Notes under the pieces: generated by a model | Told to the model about the DNA's origin: nothing | Seen by the model: the letters and a program-made list of their open reading frames with translations, nothing else | Database searches by the model: none | Made by a program: the position numbers and the translations under genes | NCBI GenBank assembly: GCA_030540535.1 | Contig: JAUNWB010000103.1 | Span: 1-5,681, forward strand | DNA: 5,681 nt | Source: Elusimicrobiales bacterium | GTDB taxonomy: Bacteria > Elusimicrobiota > Elusimicrobia > Elusimicrobiales > Elusimicrobiaceae | Direction of reading: 5' to 3' | Part shown: positions 3,439 through 5,681 of the stretch, piece after piece | Numbering within the stretch: the first letter of the stretch is position 1 | Layout: every line of letters starts with the position of its first letter

Positions 3439-5681
3439 GAGCGTTATTATCTTTATTACTCAGCTTTTGTATTGTACTCAGCAGCGTCAGCCCGTCTTTT
3501 GCGCAGGCTGCCCGCGGCGGGCGCGCCGTTATTAAAGGGCTGACCCGCCCTGTGGCGCCCACGTCGCTGCGCAGCCAGGTGGCGCGTATGGCGCAGCTTC
3601 AGCGTCCGGCTTCGGTGCTGCAGATTCGCGCCCTTATGAATAGCGGCGTCCGCACCGGCGTGGCCGCCCGCATTTTGACGGTCCCCTCTCTGCCGGAACG
3701 CGCTCTCCTCTTACGTAACGAATTTGTCACCTTAACGCTTGAAAAACACGTGTTGCCCGAACAGCTGGGCAAAGCCGTCAGCTTCTACCGCACGGATTTA
3801 GAGTCCTCTTCCGAGGCTTTCGCTTCTTTCGCCGGCAAAGACTTCTCCTCCTCTTTAGCCTCCGCGCAAGATCCCGCTTCCTCCGCGTTTGCGGATTTGT
3901 TCGCCTGCCGCGCCGCGTTGGCCGATGCGGCCGCGCTGGGGTTGTTCGGTTCGAAAGCCGACGTGCAGAAACTGGTTGCTTTCTACGAAAAAGCCAAAGG
4001 CTCCGCTTTTGAAGATGTTGCCGCCGCCATCACCGCGCGCGGTATGCTCCGCCAGGGCGCGTATGAAGAATTAACCGCCTGGGCCAAGGACAACGCTTCC
4101 GACAATTTCTTCTGGAGCGAACTTGCCGCTTATACCGAAGCGAACGGTCTGCCGGTGGAATTGTCCGTCGCCCGCGGCGCGCAGGCGCAGGTGCCGTCCG
4201 CCGGCATGCGCGAATTTTTGCGCCAGGGGTTGGAATCCAACGCTTTAAACGCCGATTTTAGCCGCGCCGCTACGGAAGAATGGATGGCGCTGGGCACCCG
4301 CCCGGCCGCCGCCAAGCCCGTGTCCGCCCCGGAACCGGCTCCGGCCGCGGTTGCCGCTCCCAAACTGACGGCTCCGCTGGCGGCCGTTAAGCTGCCTGCG
4401 GCCGATTTAGCGCTTTCTCCCGTCGAATTAACCGGCGCCGTCCCGGCGATTTCCACCGAAGCTCCGGCCGCCGTAAAAACGCAGGGCGCCGCCGCAGGCG
4501 GAAATAAACCTGCAGCTTCCTCTTCTTCCAATTCCCGCATTTTGTACTGCGGTCTTCCCGTTTTTGAAATGGCCAAAATGGCGCAGAAAGGCTACCGCGC
4601 GCTGCGCAAGTTGTTCAGCCGCAAGAAAGCCGCCCGCGTAAACGTGCCCGAAGAACCCGGCCTGCACGAAAACACCGTCCACCCGGTTTACGAAGCGCGC
4701 CGCGTTTCCACCGGGGTCGAAACCGACTCCTGGATTAACGCCGGCCCGTCCGCCGTACCCGCCGAAGTGGCCGAAGACGGATTTAAATTGACGGTGGAAG
4801 ACGAAGCCGGAGTGGAAAGCATCTTAAAAAATGTAGATATTGCGATTGACTCTTCTATTAAAACCTCCGGATACAACCGGGTGGTGCTGAACAAAGAGCA
4901 TATTTTTGAACTGCGCAATTTGGAATTGGCTCCGGGCCAAATGGACCATTTCTTCTTTGAAATGCCCAACGCCAACGGCGAGCTTTTCCGCCTGGGCGAA
5001 GGCGCCCGCGCGCTGAATATGCCCCGTCCGCTGCGCATTAAGCTGGAAAAAGCCCCCAACCGCCGTTACGAAGTGCGCACCTTAGAGCTTTATCATGAAG
5101 GTTCTTCCTCCGCGTATATGATGGCGACGGTGGACGCTTCGCTCCTGCCGTCCGGCGCGGAAGGGTACCTGCTGGCGGACGCCAACGGCGGCGTGTGGTT
5201 TGTGGAAACTTCCGGCAAACGCACGGTGCTGAAAGACTATTACATCCGCCTTCCGAAAGAAGACAGCAAATACTGGACTAAAATCATGCAGGCGGACGGA
5301 AAACCGTTCTCGCTGCAGGTACACTCCACCAGCAACAAAACTTCCCTTTTGACGATGGCCGTTCCTTCCCTCCAGATCGGTTTGGGTAAAACGACCGCGC
5401 CGGAACTCAGCTCCCGCACCAACTTGGGCGAATCCGCTTCCAGCATGATTATGCTCGGTATCAACAACGTGCTGCCCATCATGATGGGTTTTGTCCACCC
5501 GCTCTTAAAACGCTACGGCGAAGCGGTGGTGGCCCGCTGGGGTATGGGCTTCTTCGTGGCGGGCGGTTTAACCGCTTTACTCAGCGGCCTGTACGGCGGC
5601 TTGGGAGAGGCTTCTATGACGGATTTGCAAACCATCGGGTTTATTCTCTCCAGCGTGTTGATTGCCACCGGCACCAACATC
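3435..5681 (+). CDS. Large exported multidomain protein with an MFS-like membrane domain (5' part, runs off the window)
   Basis: The frame is open for 749 codons to the window edge with no stop. Residues 1-23 are a Sec signal peptide (hydrophobic 3-18, cleavage probably after SFA, residue 23). Residues 24-287 are largely helical. Residues about 158-216 show an A-A-x-x-L-G-x-x-G-style pattern resembling HEAT-type repeats. Residues about 288-368 are an Ala/Pro/Val-rich linker, followed by a basic helix-like segment (K385-R401). Residues about 450-655 look beta-rich and soluble. Hydrophobic segments then begin at 671-691, 703-723 and 733-749, with a basic loop (K692-R693-Y-G...R701) between the first two, as at the start of a polytopic domain. 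An MFS-type transporter domain is my best reading, with a memory of similar long MFS-annotated proteins in Elusimicrobiota, but too few segments are present to be sure. If so, the ~650-residue exported region precedes the membrane domain, which is unusual for MFS. It may be a scaffold or envelope assembly protein instead. The start is set by GAGGAG at 3424-3429. Confidence 0.85.
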   Translation, partial: MRALLSLLLSFCIVLSSVSPSFAQAARGGRAVIKGLTRPVAPTSLRSQVARMAQLQRPASVLQIRALMNSGVRTGVAARILTVPSLPERALLLRNEFVTLTLEKHVLPEQLGKAVSFYRTDLESSSEAFASFAGKDFSSSLASAQDPASSAFADLFACRAALADAAALGLFGSKADVQKLVAFYEKAKGSAFEDVAAAITARGMLRQGAYEELTAWAKDNASDNFFWSELAAYTEANGLPVELSVARGAQAQVPSAGMREFLRQGLESNALNADFSRAATEEWMALGTRPAAAKPVSAPEPAPAAVAAPKLTAPLAAVKLPAADLALSPVELTGAVPAISTEAPAAVKTQGAAAGGNKPAASSSSNSRILYCGLPVFEMAKMAQKGYRALRKLFSRKKAARVNVPEEPGLHENTVHPVYEARRVSTGVETDSWINAGPSAVPAEVAEDGFKLTVEDEAGVESILKNVDIAIDSSIKTSGYNRVVLNKEHIFELRNLELAPGQMDHFFFEMPNANGELFRLGEGARALNMPRPLRIKLEKAPNRRYEVRTLELYHEGSSSAYMMATVDASLLPSGAEGYLLADANGGVWFVETSGKRTVLKDYYIRLPKEDSKYWTKIMQADGKPFSLQVHSTSNKTSLLTMAVPSLQIGLGKTTAPELSSRTNLGESASSMIMLGINNVLPIMMGFVHPLLKRYGEAVVARWGMGFFVAGGLTALLSGLYGGLGEASMTDLQTIGFILSSVLIATGTNI

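Noticed and set aside
3176..3562. 128-aa minus-strand reading frame through the leader
   Set aside because: It is antisense to the start of the large gene and the terminator hairpin, with no recognisable protein features.
4130..5498. Several minus-strand frames of 80-148 aa inside the large gene
   Set aside because: They are shadows of GC- and Ala-rich codons of the 3435 gene, which has a continuous frame with a signal peptide and coherent domains.

Overview
The window looks like a piece of a gut-type Elusimicrobiota genome (Elusimicrobium or a close relative). This is a moderate-confidence inference. It rests on the character of the dGTPase, and on a very long secreted/membrane protein in which a large exported region precedes an MFS-like membrane domain, a protein style I associate with that group. 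No rRNA, tRNA or plasmid/phage marker is present to confirm it. Base composition is about 50% GC, with conventional Shine-Dalgarno sites on most genes.

Layout, left to right. Positions 1-254 hold no convincing gene. They contain a terminator-like hairpin whose U-tract favours leftward transcription, then a run of palindromes leading into a 215-aa secreted protein (255-902, +) with ankyrin-like segments. Positions 903-1385 are non-coding: a hairpin after the 215-aa gene, a strong leftward terminator at 974-1005, and a degenerate tandem array (about 1014-1388) of 73-86 bp units. The array lies between the dgt stop codon and that terminator, so it should be transcribed as the dgt 3' UTR. Next comes dgt (1386-2510, -), a dNTP triphosphohydrolase. 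It is divergent across a 48-bp palindromic AT-rich gap from coaD (2559-3047, +), the phosphopantetheine adenylyltransferase of coenzyme A synthesis, which has its own terminator. Positions 3048-3434 form a long leader with a promoter-like sequence, a well-initiated but doubtful 86-codon ORF, and a textbook intrinsic terminator hairpin. The leader runs into a large gene (3435 to the right edge, +, open) encoding a signal peptide, helical region, Ala/Pro linker, second soluble domain and the first membrane segments of an MFS-like domain.

The two metabolic genes (dNTP hydrolysis, CoA synthesis) share only a divergent intergenic region. The two exported proteins share something more specific: their upstream regions have the same order of elements (a TAGGGCC...GGYCCTA inverted repeat, about 20 nt of AT-rich DNA, a GCRATACT-TAATA motif, then the ribosome-binding site). 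This suggests a common regulatory or repeat element. That shared element, the tandem array in the dgt 3' region, and the terminator inside the 86-codon leader ORF are the points most worth a second look.
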